A DNA stretch of 56,958 nucleotides from positions 1 through 56,958 of the forward strand of contig CALDYP010000020.1 in the NCBI GenBank assembly GCA_937944445.1, read 5' to 3'. Numbering within the stretch: position 1 is the stretch's first letter; every line of letters starts with the position of its first letter. The DNA comes from an uncultured Anaerolineae bacterium (lineage in GTDB: Bacteria; Chloroflexota; Anaerolineae; Aggregatilineales; Phototrophicaceae). The notes under the pieces were generated by a model, which saw nothing but the letters and a program-made list of their open reading frames with translations, searched no databases and had not been told where the DNA came from. The position numbers were made by a program, and so were the translations under genes. This document shows positions 24,755 to 34,470 of this stretch, in pieces.

Positions 24755-27700
24755 ATGAATGGGTTCGCATTTTTGGCGCTGGTGATCGGGGCGCTCACGC
24801 TGTTGGGGCTATACCTGCTGCTGCGCCAGCTCGAGCGCGGCCGACAGAGCGCGCCGTCTAGCCTCCCCCGCACCGTCAGCGGCGAGAACGACAGCGACGC
24901 CGTGCTGGTCATCAGCGAGGTCGGGCAGGTGCTGCACGCCAACCCGCTGGCGCTGGCATGGCTGGGGCTGGAGCCAGACGGCATCGACCTTGAGACCGTG
25001 GCCGAGCGCATCGAACCTGCGGACAACTTCTTTGCGCTGCTGACGGGCCAAACGAGCAGCACGTTTCGCATCGGCAACCGCTACGTGAACGCCAGCGTTT
25101 TCTACATCCCCGACGAGAGCAGGGTGCGCGCGGTGGTCACCATGCGCGAGGCGGGTCAAACCCTCGTGCGCACCAGTTCGATCAACGTCTCGCAAGCTAT
25201 TGAGCTGATCAACAAGATCAACGCCACCGTGACGGCGGGCATGAGCGTCGAAAGCGTGCTGCAAGTGCTGCTCGACCTCATCACCCACACCGTGAACTGC
25301 GACGCGGGCGAGATCTGCCTGTGGGAGCCGCAGCAGAAGTTTTTAACTCAGCGTGGTTGGGTGGGCGATGCAGCCTACGTGATGGCACTGGCCGAGCAGG
25401 GCGGCGGCTACCACAGCGGGCAAGGCGTCGCGGGGTGGGTGCAGAAGATGCAGCGCGCCTTGCTGCTGAACAGCAGCAGCGTTGACAGCAGCGAACTGCT
25501 AGCAGGAACCCCTTTTGTGACCGCTGTCGGCATCCCGCTCTTGCAGTCCAGCCAGTTTATCGGCACGCTGACGCTCTTCAACAGCCGTCCTATTTATTTT
25601 GACGAAAGCCATGTCGCTTTGCTGGACGCCGTTCAGAACGTCGTCAGCACCGCGATCGTGAACGCTCAGCTTTACAATCAACAGGAACGCCGCCTGAACG
25701 ACTTGGCCAGCTTGCAAGAAGTGACTGATCAAGTCGGTGATTTGAGCCGCGTCAGCGAGCTTTACCTGCGCATGAACACGCGCATCGCCAACATGTTAGA
25801 GGCGGAAATGTCTGGCATATTTCTCTACGACCCAGATCGTGGTGAACTGCTGCCACAGGTTCCGTTCTACGGCTTAAACGACAGCGTCGCCAGCCGCATC
25901 GTGATCCCGCTGCCGCCCAACAGCCCACAGCACGACATCTGGAGCAGCCAGCCCTATTGGGCGAGCAACGCTCTGCTGGACGAGCCGCTGGTAGAGGCGC
26001 TGGGCTTGCGCGGCCTGCTCGAGGTGGCGGGCATCCGCAGCACCCTGCTCGTGCCGATGAGCGTCGGGCAAGATCGCATCGGCTTCATCGCCGTGAGCAA
26101 CAAACGCAGCCGCCAACCGTTCCTACCCTCCGACATTCAGAGCCTGCGCGTCCTGAGCACCCAAGCTGCCGTCATCGTGGAAAACATCCGCCTGCACGAG
26201 CGCGGGCGCTTGATCGACAGTGAGCTAGTCGGCTTGCAAGAGATGACCGACGCCATCAGCGCTGTGCGGCACGTGGACGAGTTCTACGCCAGCGTGACGG
26301 AGCGCATGGCGCGCCTGATGCGCTGTGAGATTGCGGTGGTGCTGCTCTATCAAGAAGCCACCAACATGCTGCAAGCGCAGTCCCCAGCTTATGGCCTACC
26401 GGAGCAAGTCGTGCGCGCCTACCGCGTGCCGCTCGATGAGGATACGATCCTGCGGCGGGTGTGGAAAGATAGCGATTGGTGGCTTTCCAACCGGGCCGAC
26501 ATCGACACGCTGGTGTATGAGGCCGGCCTCGATGCGATGGTGGAGGCTGGCGGCGTGCGCAAGTTGATGTTCGCCGTGATGCGGGCGGGCGGGCGCAAGC
26601 TCGGCATGGTGCAGGTGGCAAACCCCGTCGACGGGCGCGACCTCGGCGATGGCGACGTGCGGCTGCTGCAAATCTTCGCCACGCAGGCCAGCGCCGTGAT
26701 CGAAAACGCGCGCTTGTACCGTGAGGTGGCGGTGCGCGCGGAACAGGCCGACGGCCTGCGTCAAGTGGCCGAGCTGGCCAGCGCGGTCATCACGCCCGAT
26801 CAACCCTTCACCCCTGTGTTAGAGTCGATCGCGCGCTTCATGAGCAGCTCAGTGGTGTTCATCACCATCATCGACCACACGACGAACAACCTCATCTCGT
26901 ACCCGCGCTACATCTACGGCGTGCCCAACGCCGCCCCACAGATGTACGAGATGAGCAGCAACCCGGACCTCAAGTACGCGGTGGCGCTCACCAAGCGGCC
27001 TTTCTTGACCAACGACCTGCTAAACGACAAGCGCGTAATCTCCAACTATCGTGTCACGGCTCAGCGCTATGGCTTCCATCGGGCGGTGGTTGTGCCGCTG
27101 TTGGTGGGGGATCGCTCCATCGGCGAGTTGGGCGTGGCCAACCGCGACGGCCTCTACACTGAGCAGGACGTGGTGCTGCTCAGCACGGTGGCCTCACAGA
27201 TCGCCGCCGCGTTGGAGCGGCTGCTGCTGTACGAATCGACCGGCGAGAACTTGCGCCGCCGCATGCGTGAGCTAGACGCCATCGCCCGCGTGAGCAACGA
27301 GCTGGCGATGACGCTCGACTTGGACAGCGTGCTGGAGAAAATTCGGCAGGAAGTGCGCACGACGCTGGACTGTCACGATGTGACGATCGTCTTGCTGCGA
27401 CCAGCCAAGACGTGGCTGCGGCCAGATGAGCCGCAGATGGAGCGCCGTTTGGGGCTGGCGACCCTCACAACGCTCGCCCCGATTGAGCTGCAAGCCATCA
27501 TGCACCCCTCAGAGCCAGTCATGGTGGCTGATTATCAGCAGCAGGTGGCCCTGAAGCCGCAGCCCCACGACGCGCGCTCTGCCATTGCCACCACCATCCA
27601 CTACCTTGAAGAGGTGGTGGGGGTGCTGCACGCTTACGCGCTTGACGCGCACCACTTCGACGAGGACAACGCCGCTTTCTTGGTCACGATTGCCAGCAAG

Positions 27701-30700
27701 GCCGCGCTGGGCTATCAAAACGCCGCTTACTACCAGCAGCAGTTGGAGCGCGGCAACAGCCTGCGCCAGCGCGTTGACCAGATGAACCGCATCTTTGAAC
27801 TGGGGCAGATGCTGCAAACCAGCACCGACCTTGAGAGCCTGCTCGAAGCAGTCGCCTACAGCGTGCAGCAGTCCGTCGGTTACGACACAGTGATGATGTT
27901 GATGGTCGACGAAGAGGCGGGCGTGCTGCGGCGCACCGCGCAGGCGGGCATCCCCATTATGGAGTTTGAGCGCTCACGCGGCCAGACGACTGCGCTTGAT
28001 GCGCTGATGGATTTCTTGCGGCCAGAGTTCCGCACGGGCGAATCGTACTTCTTTCCAATCGAACGTGAAGCAGAGTGGTTAAAGCCCGGCCTTGAAGCGC
28101 TCGACTTGACCCACTCGGCGCTGCGCACAGTGCAGCCGCGCGGCAACGATGACTGGCACGACGGTGACCGCCTCATCGTGCTCATCAGCGGGCAGGGCGG
28201 CAACTTGATCGGCGTGATGGCGTTGGATCGGCCTTATGACAACAAGCGCCCTGACCGCAGCCGCTTAGAAGTGCTCGAGATCTTCGCCCATCAAGCTTCC
28301 ACGATGGTTGAGAACACGCGCCTGTTCATCGAGAGCCGCCGCGCCGCCGAACAGGAAGCGCAGCTCAACGCGATCATGAACGCCGTCGCCAGCACGCTTG
28401 ACCTCAACAAAATCGCCCACGCTGTCTCTGACGGCATTCGGCAGCTCGTCCCACTCACCCGCCTCACGCTGGCTGTCGCCAACCCGCTGACGCGGGTGTT
28501 TGACTACTTGTGGGTGAGCGTTCAGCCGGACGGTAGCTTGCAAGGGACGCAGGAGACACGCCCCACGCTGGAGCACACCGCGCTGGGCCGCAGCTATGAG
28601 CGCCGCCAAGTGGGGGTGTACAACGCGGGCGATGTTGAAGTGGCCGCGTGGGACGACGTGCGCGAGTGGCATCGGCAAGGCGAGCGCGCCACGATCATCC
28701 TGCCGTTGGTGGCGGGCGGCGAGTGTTTGGGGGCGATCCACTTCGGCAGCGCCCAAGAACGCGCCGTCACCGCACACGAGATACGCTCACTGATCGAGCG
28801 CGTGGCGCAGTTGGTGGCCGGGGCGCTGCAAAACGCCCGCCTCTTCAACCAAGCGGTCAACCTACAGGTGTTGAATCGCAGCGTGGTCGAGTCGATCCAG
28901 CAGGGCATCGTCGTGCTCGACAGCAGCGGGCGCATCATCAACGTGAACGAGTTCATGCGCGAGGCCTACGGCTGGGACGACCGCGCCATCCAACAGGACT
29001 TGTTCGCCTATCAGCCGGAGCTGGCCGACGTGTTGGGCGACGCCCTGAGCGCCGTGCTGGCAGACGGCCAACCGCGCGAACGGCGCGGCTACACCAGTGT
29101 CAACCTCGATGGCAGCCTGATCGTGCGCGATCTGTACTTGTATCCGCTGCGGGCGGGCGAGAGCATCCGCGGGGCGGTGCTGCTGGTGGACGATGTGACC
29201 GAGCGAACCCGCATGGAGCAGTCCATCGAGACGCGCGCCAACCAACTGGCGGCGCTGACGGAGGTCTCGACGCGCATCACCTCGCTGTTAGAGCGTGAGG
29301 AGATCATCACGCTGGCTATCGAGGAGATGGCGTGGGTCATCGCCTACGACACGATGAGCATCTGGCGGCGTGTGGGGTCGTTCATGGTGTTGGAGGGGGC
29401 GCGCGGCTTTGCCAACAGCCGTGACCTGCTGAACACCCGCCTAGCGATCTCAGAGTCTGCGCCGGTGCAGCAGATCATCGAGACGCAGCGCGCGCTGGCG
29501 CTCAACGCGGATGCCGACTTCAGTTCGCTGCATCTGCCGCCAGATGAACCGATCGGCAGTTGGTTGGGCGTGCCGCTCGTCACACAAGGGAACGTGGTCG
29601 GCCTGATGATGCTGACGCGGCGCGAGCCGAACGCCTACCAGACCCGCGAAGAACAGCACGTCGTGTTCGCGTTTGCCTCGCAGGTGGCGATTGCGCTCTC
29701 TAACGCCGAGCTGTTCGAGCAGACGTTTGAGCGCACGAACGAGCTAGGCATGCTTCTCGAGGCGGCACAGGCCACCTCGCTCAGCCGCGACTTGAAAGAG
29801 GTGTTCCGCACGGTGGCGCAGCTCATGTTCAACGCGCTGGAACAAGAAAATGCGACGATCCTCACGTGGTATGAGGTGGACAACGAGTTGATTGTTGACT
29901 TTACCACTAGCCGTGACGGCACGCCCAACGCGGTCATCACGACGGGCAAGCGCTATGACCTGCGCCAATACCCGGCGCGGCAGCGCGCGCTCGAACAGCG
30001 CGACGTGGTCGTGATCTTCGATCAGCCGCAAGAGGATCACCCGACGCAGTACGACCTTGAGCTGCAAGAGCTGCGCGCGATGGGGCGCGGCGCGCGTATG
30101 TTCATCCCGCTGGTGGTGTCAGATCGCACGATTGGCTTGATCCAACTCGAGCAGACCTCCAATGAGGAGCAGACCATCACACAGCAAAAAGTGCGGCTGG
30201 CGAAGGCGCTGGGCGCGCAGGTGGCCGTGGCGATTGAGAACGCCCGCCTTTCGGCTGAGACAAGCGTCCGCTTTGAGGAACTCATCACGATCAACTCGCT
30301 GTCACAAGCCATTTCCTCGACGCTCAAGCTGGAGGACATGCTGCCCATCATCCGCGACCAAGTGCCCGCCGTGACGAAGGCCGAAGAGATGTACCTTGCG
30401 CTCTACGACGAGGAGCGCCAGCAGATCACCTTCCCGCTGGCGGTGCGCAAGGGGCGCAGCTTCACCATGCCGCCGCGCCCGCTGGGCGATGACGAGGTGT
30501 CTTACATCATCAAGCGGCGGCGCACGCTCAACTTGGGCGCGGATTATTTCAGCATCGACGACTTGCGCCGCAGCTTGGGGATCGTCAACGGCGAAGGCGA
30601 CGCCAAGAGCTACCTCGGCGTGCCGCTCATCAGCGGCGAACAAGTGCTGGGCGTGCTGGCCATCCGCAGCAACACCCGCTCGCGCGCCTTCAACGTCAAC

Positions 30701-32524
30701 GATGACCGCATCCTCACCACGGTCGGCTCGCAGTTGAGCGCGGCCATCCAGAACGCGCGCCTGTTCGAGCGCGTCAGCAGCTTTGCCGACGAGCTGAACG
30801 CCCTCGTGCGCCGCCGCACCGACGAGCTGCAAGAAGAGCGCGACCGCCTCGACACACTCTACCGCATCACCTCTGAGCTGGCGCGCACCCTCGACATGGA
30901 ACAGCTGCTCGACCGCGCCTTGCGCATGGTGAGCCAAGCCGTGGGCGCGGAGGACGGCGTGATCCTGCTGAGCGACCCGGCGACGGATTCGCTCTACCCG
31001 CGCGCGTGGCTCGACGACTCGAAGTTGGTCTACGACAGCAGCGGCAAGGTTGCCTCGCACCCGGCCATCGGCTTTGCCGAGTGGTTCTTGATGAGCGGCA
31101 TCGAGACCGAAAATGTGATGATGGTTCCGGACTTGACGACTGAGCCGTACTGGCAGGGCTACGAACACACCAACATGCGCAGCGCAATCGCGGTCATCTT
31201 GGAGAACAACGAAGACCCGATGGGCGTGATGGTGCTGCTGAGCGAGCGCGTCGGCGCGTTCACCGAGAGCCACATCAAGCTGCTCGTCCCGGCGGCGAAC
31301 CAAGTTGCAGCGTCGATCAACTCCGCGGACTTGTACCAGCTCATCCGTGACCAAGCCGAGCGCTTGGGCCGCCTGCTGCGCGCGGAGCAAGAAGAGGCGC
31401 AGAAGCAAGGCGCGATTCTTGAGGGCATTAACGACGGCGTGATGCTCGCCGACGCGCAGGGGCGTGTCGTGCTCTTCAACAGCGCTGCTGAGCGCATCCT
31501 CGGCTTGCCGCGCAACCAGATCCTCAACTACCACGTCAGCCGCTTGGGCAGCTATTTCACGGCTGAAGCCTATGAGTGGCAGCGCTTCGTCAAACAACTG
31601 AGCGACAACATCGACGGCAAGATGGTCGAGGGCGCTTACGTCAGCGAGCGCGTTGAACTCAACGAGTACTTCATCACCACCTATCTCACGCCGGTCTCGT
31701 CTAATGACCAGTTCCTCGGCGTGCTGGCCGTGTTCCGCGATGTGACGAAGGACGTCGAAGCCGAGCGCGCCAAGAACCAGTTCATCACCAACGTCTCGCA
31801 TGAGTTCCGCACGCCGCTGACGCCGATCAAAGGCTTCACCGACCTGCTCTTGATGGGGGCTGGCGGCAGCTTGAGCGATTCTCAGCAGCAGATGGTTGAG
31901 ACGATCAAGCAGAACGTTGATCGGCTGACGCTGCTCGTGAACGACGTGCTGAACATCTCCAAGCTGGACAGCCGCGACCTCGTCACGACGATGCAGATGG
32001 TCGATCTGGGCGAGCTGCTGCGCGAGACGTTCAGCACCATCGCAGGGCGGGCGGCCAACGTGCAGCGCGGCTTCAAGACCTACACCGACATCGCGTCAGA
32101 CCTGCCGCGCATCCGCGCTGACCACGACAAGCTGATCCAGATCATCAGCAACTTGGTGGATAATGCCTTCAAGTACACCCTGCCGGGCGGCACGATCACC
32201 GTCGGGGCGTCAGTCGAGCCAGATCGGCAGCACGTGCTGATCCGCGTGCAAGATACGGGCGTCGGCATTCCAGATGAGTTCAAAGATCGCGCGTTCAACC
32301 GTTTCGAGCGCTATGACAAGCACGCCCTTGAGCTGGACGTGGCCGGCACGGGCCTCGGCCTTGCGCTGGTCAAAGAGCTGGTGCTGCTGCATCATGGCGA
32401 GGTCTGGTTTGAGAGCGAAGAGGGCAAAGGCACAACCTTCTTTGTGCGCTTGCCCGTCGAACAGCCTAACTACATCACCGGCACGCTGATGGCCGTCAGC
32501 GGTGAGCCGCAGACGAGGGAGTGA
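24755..32524 (+). CDS. giant multi-GAF/PAS hybrid sensor histidine kinase
   Basis: A 2589-residue sensor kinase, several times the usual length. One N-terminal membrane helix (residues 4-24) is followed by a PAS-like domain (~50-135), seven GAF domains ending near residues 302, 475, 648, 818, 988, 1185 and 1362, a PAS (~1378-1485), four more GAFs ending near 1648, 1828, 2002 and 2190, and a third PAS (~2222-2328). GAF boundaries are marked by the repeated closing helix 'xxENARLY/F' and coiled-coil linkers. HisKA carries His2349 ('NVSHEFRTPL'); HATPase_c has 'DNAFKYTLPGG', 'DTGVGIP' and 'GTGLGLALVKEL'. The kinase end looks active. No GAF shows the Cys signature of a bilin-binding phytochrome that I can recognise. 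It sits between a receiver-GGDEF-like regulator and a single receiver. Confidence 0.93.
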   Translation: MNGFAFLALVIGALTLLGLYLLLRQLERGRQSAPSSLPRTVSGENDSDAVLVISEVGQVLHANPLALAWLGLEPDGIDLETVAERIEPADNFFALLTGQTSSTFRIGNRYVNASVFYIPDESRVRAVVTMREAGQTLVRTSSINVSQAIELINKINATVTAGMSVESVLQVLLDLITHTVNCDAGEICLWEPQQKFLTQRGWVGDAAYVMALAEQGGGYHSGQGVAGWVQKMQRALLLNSSSVDSSELLAGTPFVTAVGIPLLQSSQFIGTLTLFNSRPIYFDESHVALLDAVQNVVSTAIVNAQLYNQQERRLNDLASLQEVTDQVGDLSRVSELYLRMNTRIANMLEAEMSGIFLYDPDRGELLPQVPFYGLNDSVASRIVIPLPPNSPQHDIWSSQPYWASNALLDEPLVEALGLRGLLEVAGIRSTLLVPMSVGQDRIGFIAVSNKRSRQPFLPSDIQSLRVLSTQAAVIVENIRLHERGRLIDSELVGLQEMTDAISAVRHVDEFYASVTERMARLMRCEIAVVLLYQEATNMLQAQSPAYGLPEQVVRAYRVPLDEDTILRRVWKDSDWWLSNRADIDTLVYEAGLDAMVEAGGVRKLMFAVMRAGGRKLGMVQVANPVDGRDLGDGDVRLLQIFATQASAVIENARLYREVAVRAEQADGLRQVAELASAVITPDQPFTPVLESIARFMSSSVVFITIIDHTTNNLISYPRYIYGVPNAAPQMYEMSSNPDLKYAVALTKRPFLTNDLLNDKRVISNYRVTAQRYGFHRAVVVPLLVGDRSIGELGVANRDGLYTEQDVVLLSTVASQIAAALERLLLYESTGENLRRRMRELDAIARVSNELAMTLDLDSVLEKIRQEVRTTLDCHDVTIVLLRPAKTWLRPDEPQMERRLGLATLTTLAPIELQAIMHPSEPVMVADYQQQVALKPQPHDARSAIATTIHYLEEVVGVLHAYALDAHHFDEDNAAFLVTIASKAALGYQNAAYYQQQLERGNSLRQRVDQMNRIFELGQMLQTSTDLESLLEAVAYSVQQSVGYDTVMMLMVDEEAGVLRRTAQAGIPIMEFERSRGQTTALDALMDFLRPEFRTGESYFFPIEREAEWLKPGLEALDLTHSALRTVQPRGNDDWHDGDRLIVLISGQGGNLIGVMALDRPYDNKRPDRSRLEVLEIFAHQASTMVENTRLFIESRRAAEQEAQLNAIMNAVASTLDLNKIAHAVSDGIRQLVPLTRLTLAVANPLTRVFDYLWVSVQPDGSLQGTQETRPTLEHTALGRSYERRQVGVYNAGDVEVAAWDDVREWHRQGERATIILPLVAGGECLGAIHFGSAQERAVTAHEIRSLIERVAQLVAGALQNARLFNQAVNLQVLNRSVVESIQQGIVVLDSSGRIINVNEFMREAYGWDDRAIQQDLFAYQPELADVLGDALSAVLADGQPRERRGYTSVNLDGSLIVRDLYLYPLRAGESIRGAVLLVDDVTERTRMEQSIETRANQLAALTEVSTRITSLLEREEIITLAIEEMAWVIAYDTMSIWRRVGSFMVLEGARGFANSRDLLNTRLAISESAPVQQIIETQRALALNADADFSSLHLPPDEPIGSWLGVPLVTQGNVVGLMMLTRREPNAYQTREEQHVVFAFASQVAIALSNAELFEQTFERTNELGMLLEAAQATSLSRDLKEVFRTVAQLMFNALEQENATILTWYEVDNELIVDFTTSRDGTPNAVITTGKRYDLRQYPARQRALEQRDVVVIFDQPQEDHPTQYDLELQELRAMGRGARMFIPLVVSDRTIGLIQLEQTSNEEQTITQQKVRLAKALGAQVAVAIENARLSAETSVRFEELITINSLSQAISSTLKLEDMLPIIRDQVPAVTKAEEMYLALYDEERQQITFPLAVRKGRSFTMPPRPLGDDEVSYIIKRRRTLNLGADYFSIDDLRRSLGIVNGEGDAKSYLGVPLISGEQVLGVLAIRSNTRSRAFNVNDDRILTTVGSQLSAAIQNARLFERVSSFADELNALVRRRTDELQEERDRLDTLYRITSELARTLDMEQLLDRALRMVSQAVGAEDGVILLSDPATDSLYPRAWLDDSKLVYDSSGKVASHPAIGFAEWFLMSGIETENVMMVPDLTTEPYWQGYEHTNMRSAIAVILENNEDPMGVMVLLSERVGAFTESHIKLLVPAANQVAASINSADLYQLIRDQAERLGRLLRAEQEEAQKQGAILEGINDGVMLADAQGRVVLFNSAAERILGLPRNQILNYHVSRLGSYFTAEAYEWQRFVKQLSDNIDGKMVEGAYVSERVELNEYFITTYLTPVSSNDQFLGVLAVFRDVTKDVEAERAKNQFITNVSHEFRTPLTPIKGFTDLLLMGAGGSLSDSQQQMVETIKQNVDRLTLLVNDVLNISKLDSRDLVTTMQMVDLGELLRETFSTIAGRAANVQRGFKTYTDIASDLPRIRADHDKLIQIISNLVDNAFKYTLPGGTITVGASVEPDRQHVLIRVQDTGVGIPDEFKDRAFNRFERYDKHALELDVAGTGLGLALVKELVLLHHGEVWFESEEGKGTTFFVRLPVEQPNYITGTLMAVSGEPQTRE

Positions 32525-32528
32525 GCGC

Positions 32529-32918
32529 ATGGCGCATATCTTAGTAGCCGATGATGACCGCGACATCCGCGAGCTGGTCACGTTTACGCTGATGTTCGTG
32601 GGGCACACGGTGACCCAAGCGACCAACGGTGAGGAAGCCCTCACGCTGGCGCAGCAGATCAAGCCTGACATGATCTTGACTGACGTGCGCATGCCCAAGA
32701 TGAACGGCTATGAGCTGTGTCGGGCGCTGCGCGCGCTGGATGAGTTCCAGAACACGCCCATCATCATCCTCTCGGCCAAAGGTCAGGACGAAGAGATCGA
32801 GATGAGCAAGCTTTCGGGCGCGACGGAACACATGCTAAAGCCCTTCCCGCCCAACGTGCTTCAGCAGCGCGTGGCAGAGCTGCTGGCGCAGCGTGGGCCG
32901 GTGGACGATCGCAAATGA
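32529..32918 (+). CDS. single-domain response regulator
   Basis: A 129-residue receiver with no output domain. The acidic pocket D8-D9-D10, phospho-acceptor D52 ('DMILTDVRMPKMNGYEL'), S82 and K104 ('HMLKPFPP') are all in place. It starts five bases after the kinase stop, with GAGGGAG overlapping the kinase 3' end as ribosome binding site. Its own stop overlaps the next start in an ATGA. Single receivers act through protein partners; here the candidate partner is the downstream hydrolase-fold protein, with which it is translationally coupled. Confidence 0.88.
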   Translation: MAHILVADDDRDIRELVTFTLMFVGHTVTQATNGEEALTLAQQIKPDMILTDVRMPKMNGYELCRALRALDEFQNTPIIILSAKGQDEEIEMSKLSGATEHMLKPFPPNVLQQRVAELLAQRGPVDDRK

Positions 32919-33808
32919 GCGCCATCACGATTGAGGGTGACCTCATCCACTACGAAAAGCTGGGGCGCGGCCGCCCGGTGATCCTCGTCCACGGCTGGAT
33001 CGGCTCATGGCGCTATTGGATCCCGCTGATGCAGCAGCTTCACGTGCGCTTCAGCGTCTACACGCTGGACTTGCTAGGCTTCGGCGACAGCGCCAAGAAC
33101 GCCGAGGGCTACGCCCTAGCGAATCAAGTCGAGCTGTTGCGCCGCTTCATGGAGCAGCTCGCCATCCCCAAAGCGGCCATGATCGGCCACGGGTTGGGCG
33201 CGTTGGTGCTGGGGCACTTCGCCCATCATTACCCGGAGCGGGTGGCGCGGCTGCTGCTGGTGAGCGCCCCGCTGTTCGACGTGGGAACCCTGCGCGGCCA
33301 ACCGTCGCTGTCGGCGCTGCGCCCTACGGACAGCGCCAACCCGCGCGCGGCCACGCCCTTCGCCACCCCAACTGCCACGCCCAACCTGCTGGCGGAGATC
33401 ATCAACGAGCGCTCGATCTATCTGCTGTTGGAGAAGTGCTTCAAAAAGACTGACCCCACCTACGAAAAACTGCGCGTTGACCTCGACAAAGCCGACCCCG
33501 CCGCCATCCGTGGCAGCGTTCAGGGCTTCGACAGCGCGGCCTATCTGCGCCAAGTGCGCGCGCTGGCCTGCCCAACGGTGGCTGTGCACGGCGTCGATGA
33601 CCCCGTGATCCCCGCACCCTCGGACGAGATCTGGCACTATCTGACGGCGGAACGTGACGATCTGTTCGTCCCCATTCCCATCAGCGGGGTGCGCCACTTC
33701 CCGATGCTGGAGCACGAGCCGTTCATTCGGCTGGCCGGGGAGTTCCTTGATGCGCCCGACATCAGCAAGCTAGAAGTGCGTGACCGCTGGCGGCGGCGCA
33801 GCCGATAG
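32915..33808 (+). CDS. alpha/beta-hydrolase-fold protein lacking nucleophile (Gly93)
   Basis: A 297-residue protein closely related to the hydrolase at 18424: 'YEKLGRGRPVILVHGWIGSWRYW' and 'YTLDLLGFGDS' match it nearly block by block. The nucleophile elbow, however, reads 'GHGLGA', with GGG (Gly93) in place of the serine codon. The acid ('HGVDDPVI') and the histidine ('GVRHFPMLE') are still there. Normal hydrolysis is therefore not expected; it may bind a ligand or protein instead. An insertion rich in Ala/Thr/Pro lies in the cap region. The ATGA overlap with the receiver gene and position in the kinase operon suggest a signalling role. A cofactor-free variant chemistry cannot be excluded. 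Confidence 0.83.
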   Translation: MSAITIEGDLIHYEKLGRGRPVILVHGWIGSWRYWIPLMQQLHVRFSVYTLDLLGFGDSAKNAEGYALANQVELLRRFMEQLAIPKAAMIGHGLGALVLGHFAHHYPERVARLLLVSAPLFDVGTLRGQPSLSALRPTDSANPRAATPFATPTATPNLLAEIINERSIYLLLEKCFKKTDPTYEKLRVDLDKADPAAIRGSVQGFDSAAYLRQVRALACPTVAVHGVDDPVIPAPSDEIWHYLTAERDDLFVPIPISGVRHFPMLEHEPFIRLAGEFLDAPDISKLEVRDRWRRRSR

Positions 33809-33812
33809 ACCG

Positions 33813-34469
33813 ATGACGCAGTTTCTGATCTTTGCCAACGGCGAGCCGAACGACGGCCCGATGGTGCAGCGCGCGCTGCATGAAGGGGCGGACGCCCACG
33901 TGATCGCCGCGGACGGTGGGGCGCGCGTAGCCCGCTTCTTCGGCCGCCGACCAGACACGCTCATCGGCGACATGGACTCGCTGCCCGCCGCCGACGTGGA
34001 GCGCTTTGAGCGCGAGGGCGTGCGCGTGCTGCGCCACCCTGCTGAGAAGAACGAGACCGACCTTGAACTGTGCCTGCTGTTCGCTGCTGAGCACGGGGCG
34101 CGCTGGGTGCGCATCATCGGCGGCATCGGCACGCGCTTTGACCAAGTGCTGGCGAACGTCCTGCTGATGACGCTGCCCGCGCTGGCGCAGTGCGATGTAG
34201 AGCTGGTGGCGGGCAAGCAGTCGATCCGACTGCTGCAAGCGGGCGAACATGCCATCACGGGGGAGGTAGGCGACACGGTGTCGCTCATCCCGCTGGCGGG
34301 GGACGTGCATGAGATCGTGACGGAGGGGCTGCGCTACCCGCTGCGGCGCGAGACGCTGCGCTTTGGGCCAGCGCGCGGCGTCAGCAATGAGCTGGCCGCC
34401 CCTGCGGCGCGTGTGGCGGTCGGCGCGGGGCTGCTGCTGCTCGTCCACACGCAGGGCAAGGCGGAGTGA
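33813..34469 (+). CDS. thiN: thiamine pyrophosphokinase
   Basis: A 218-residue enzyme that transfers pyrophosphate from ATP to thiamine, forming thiamine diphosphate. The N-terminal TPK domain shows 'VIAADGGARVARFFGRRPDTLIGDMDSL', 'HPAEKNETDLELCL' (substrate aspartates) and 'IIGGIGTRFDQVLANVLL'. The C-terminal beta-sandwich, which binds thiamine, includes 'GDTVSLIPLAGDV...TEGLRYPLRRETLRFGPARGVSNEL'. I chose ATG 33813, four bases after the previous stop; the longer frame has no support. The DUF402 gene begins 1 base after its stop. Its place behind the signalling genes is probably incidental. Confidence 0.9.
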   Translation: MTQFLIFANGEPNDGPMVQRALHEGADAHVIAADGGARVARFFGRRPDTLIGDMDSLPAADVERFEREGVRVLRHPAEKNETDLELCLLFAAEHGARWVRIIGGIGTRFDQVLANVLLMTLPALAQCDVELVAGKQSIRLLQAGEHAITGEVGDTVSLIPLAGDVHEIVTEGLRYPLRRETLRFGPARGVSNELAAPAARVAVGAGLLLLVHTQGKAE

Positions 34470-34470
34470 C

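Noticed and set aside
30302-31801. A 499-codon minus-strand frame opposite the giant kinase
   Set aside because: It lies entirely within confidently assigned GAF, PAS and HisKA coding sequence and has no domain features.
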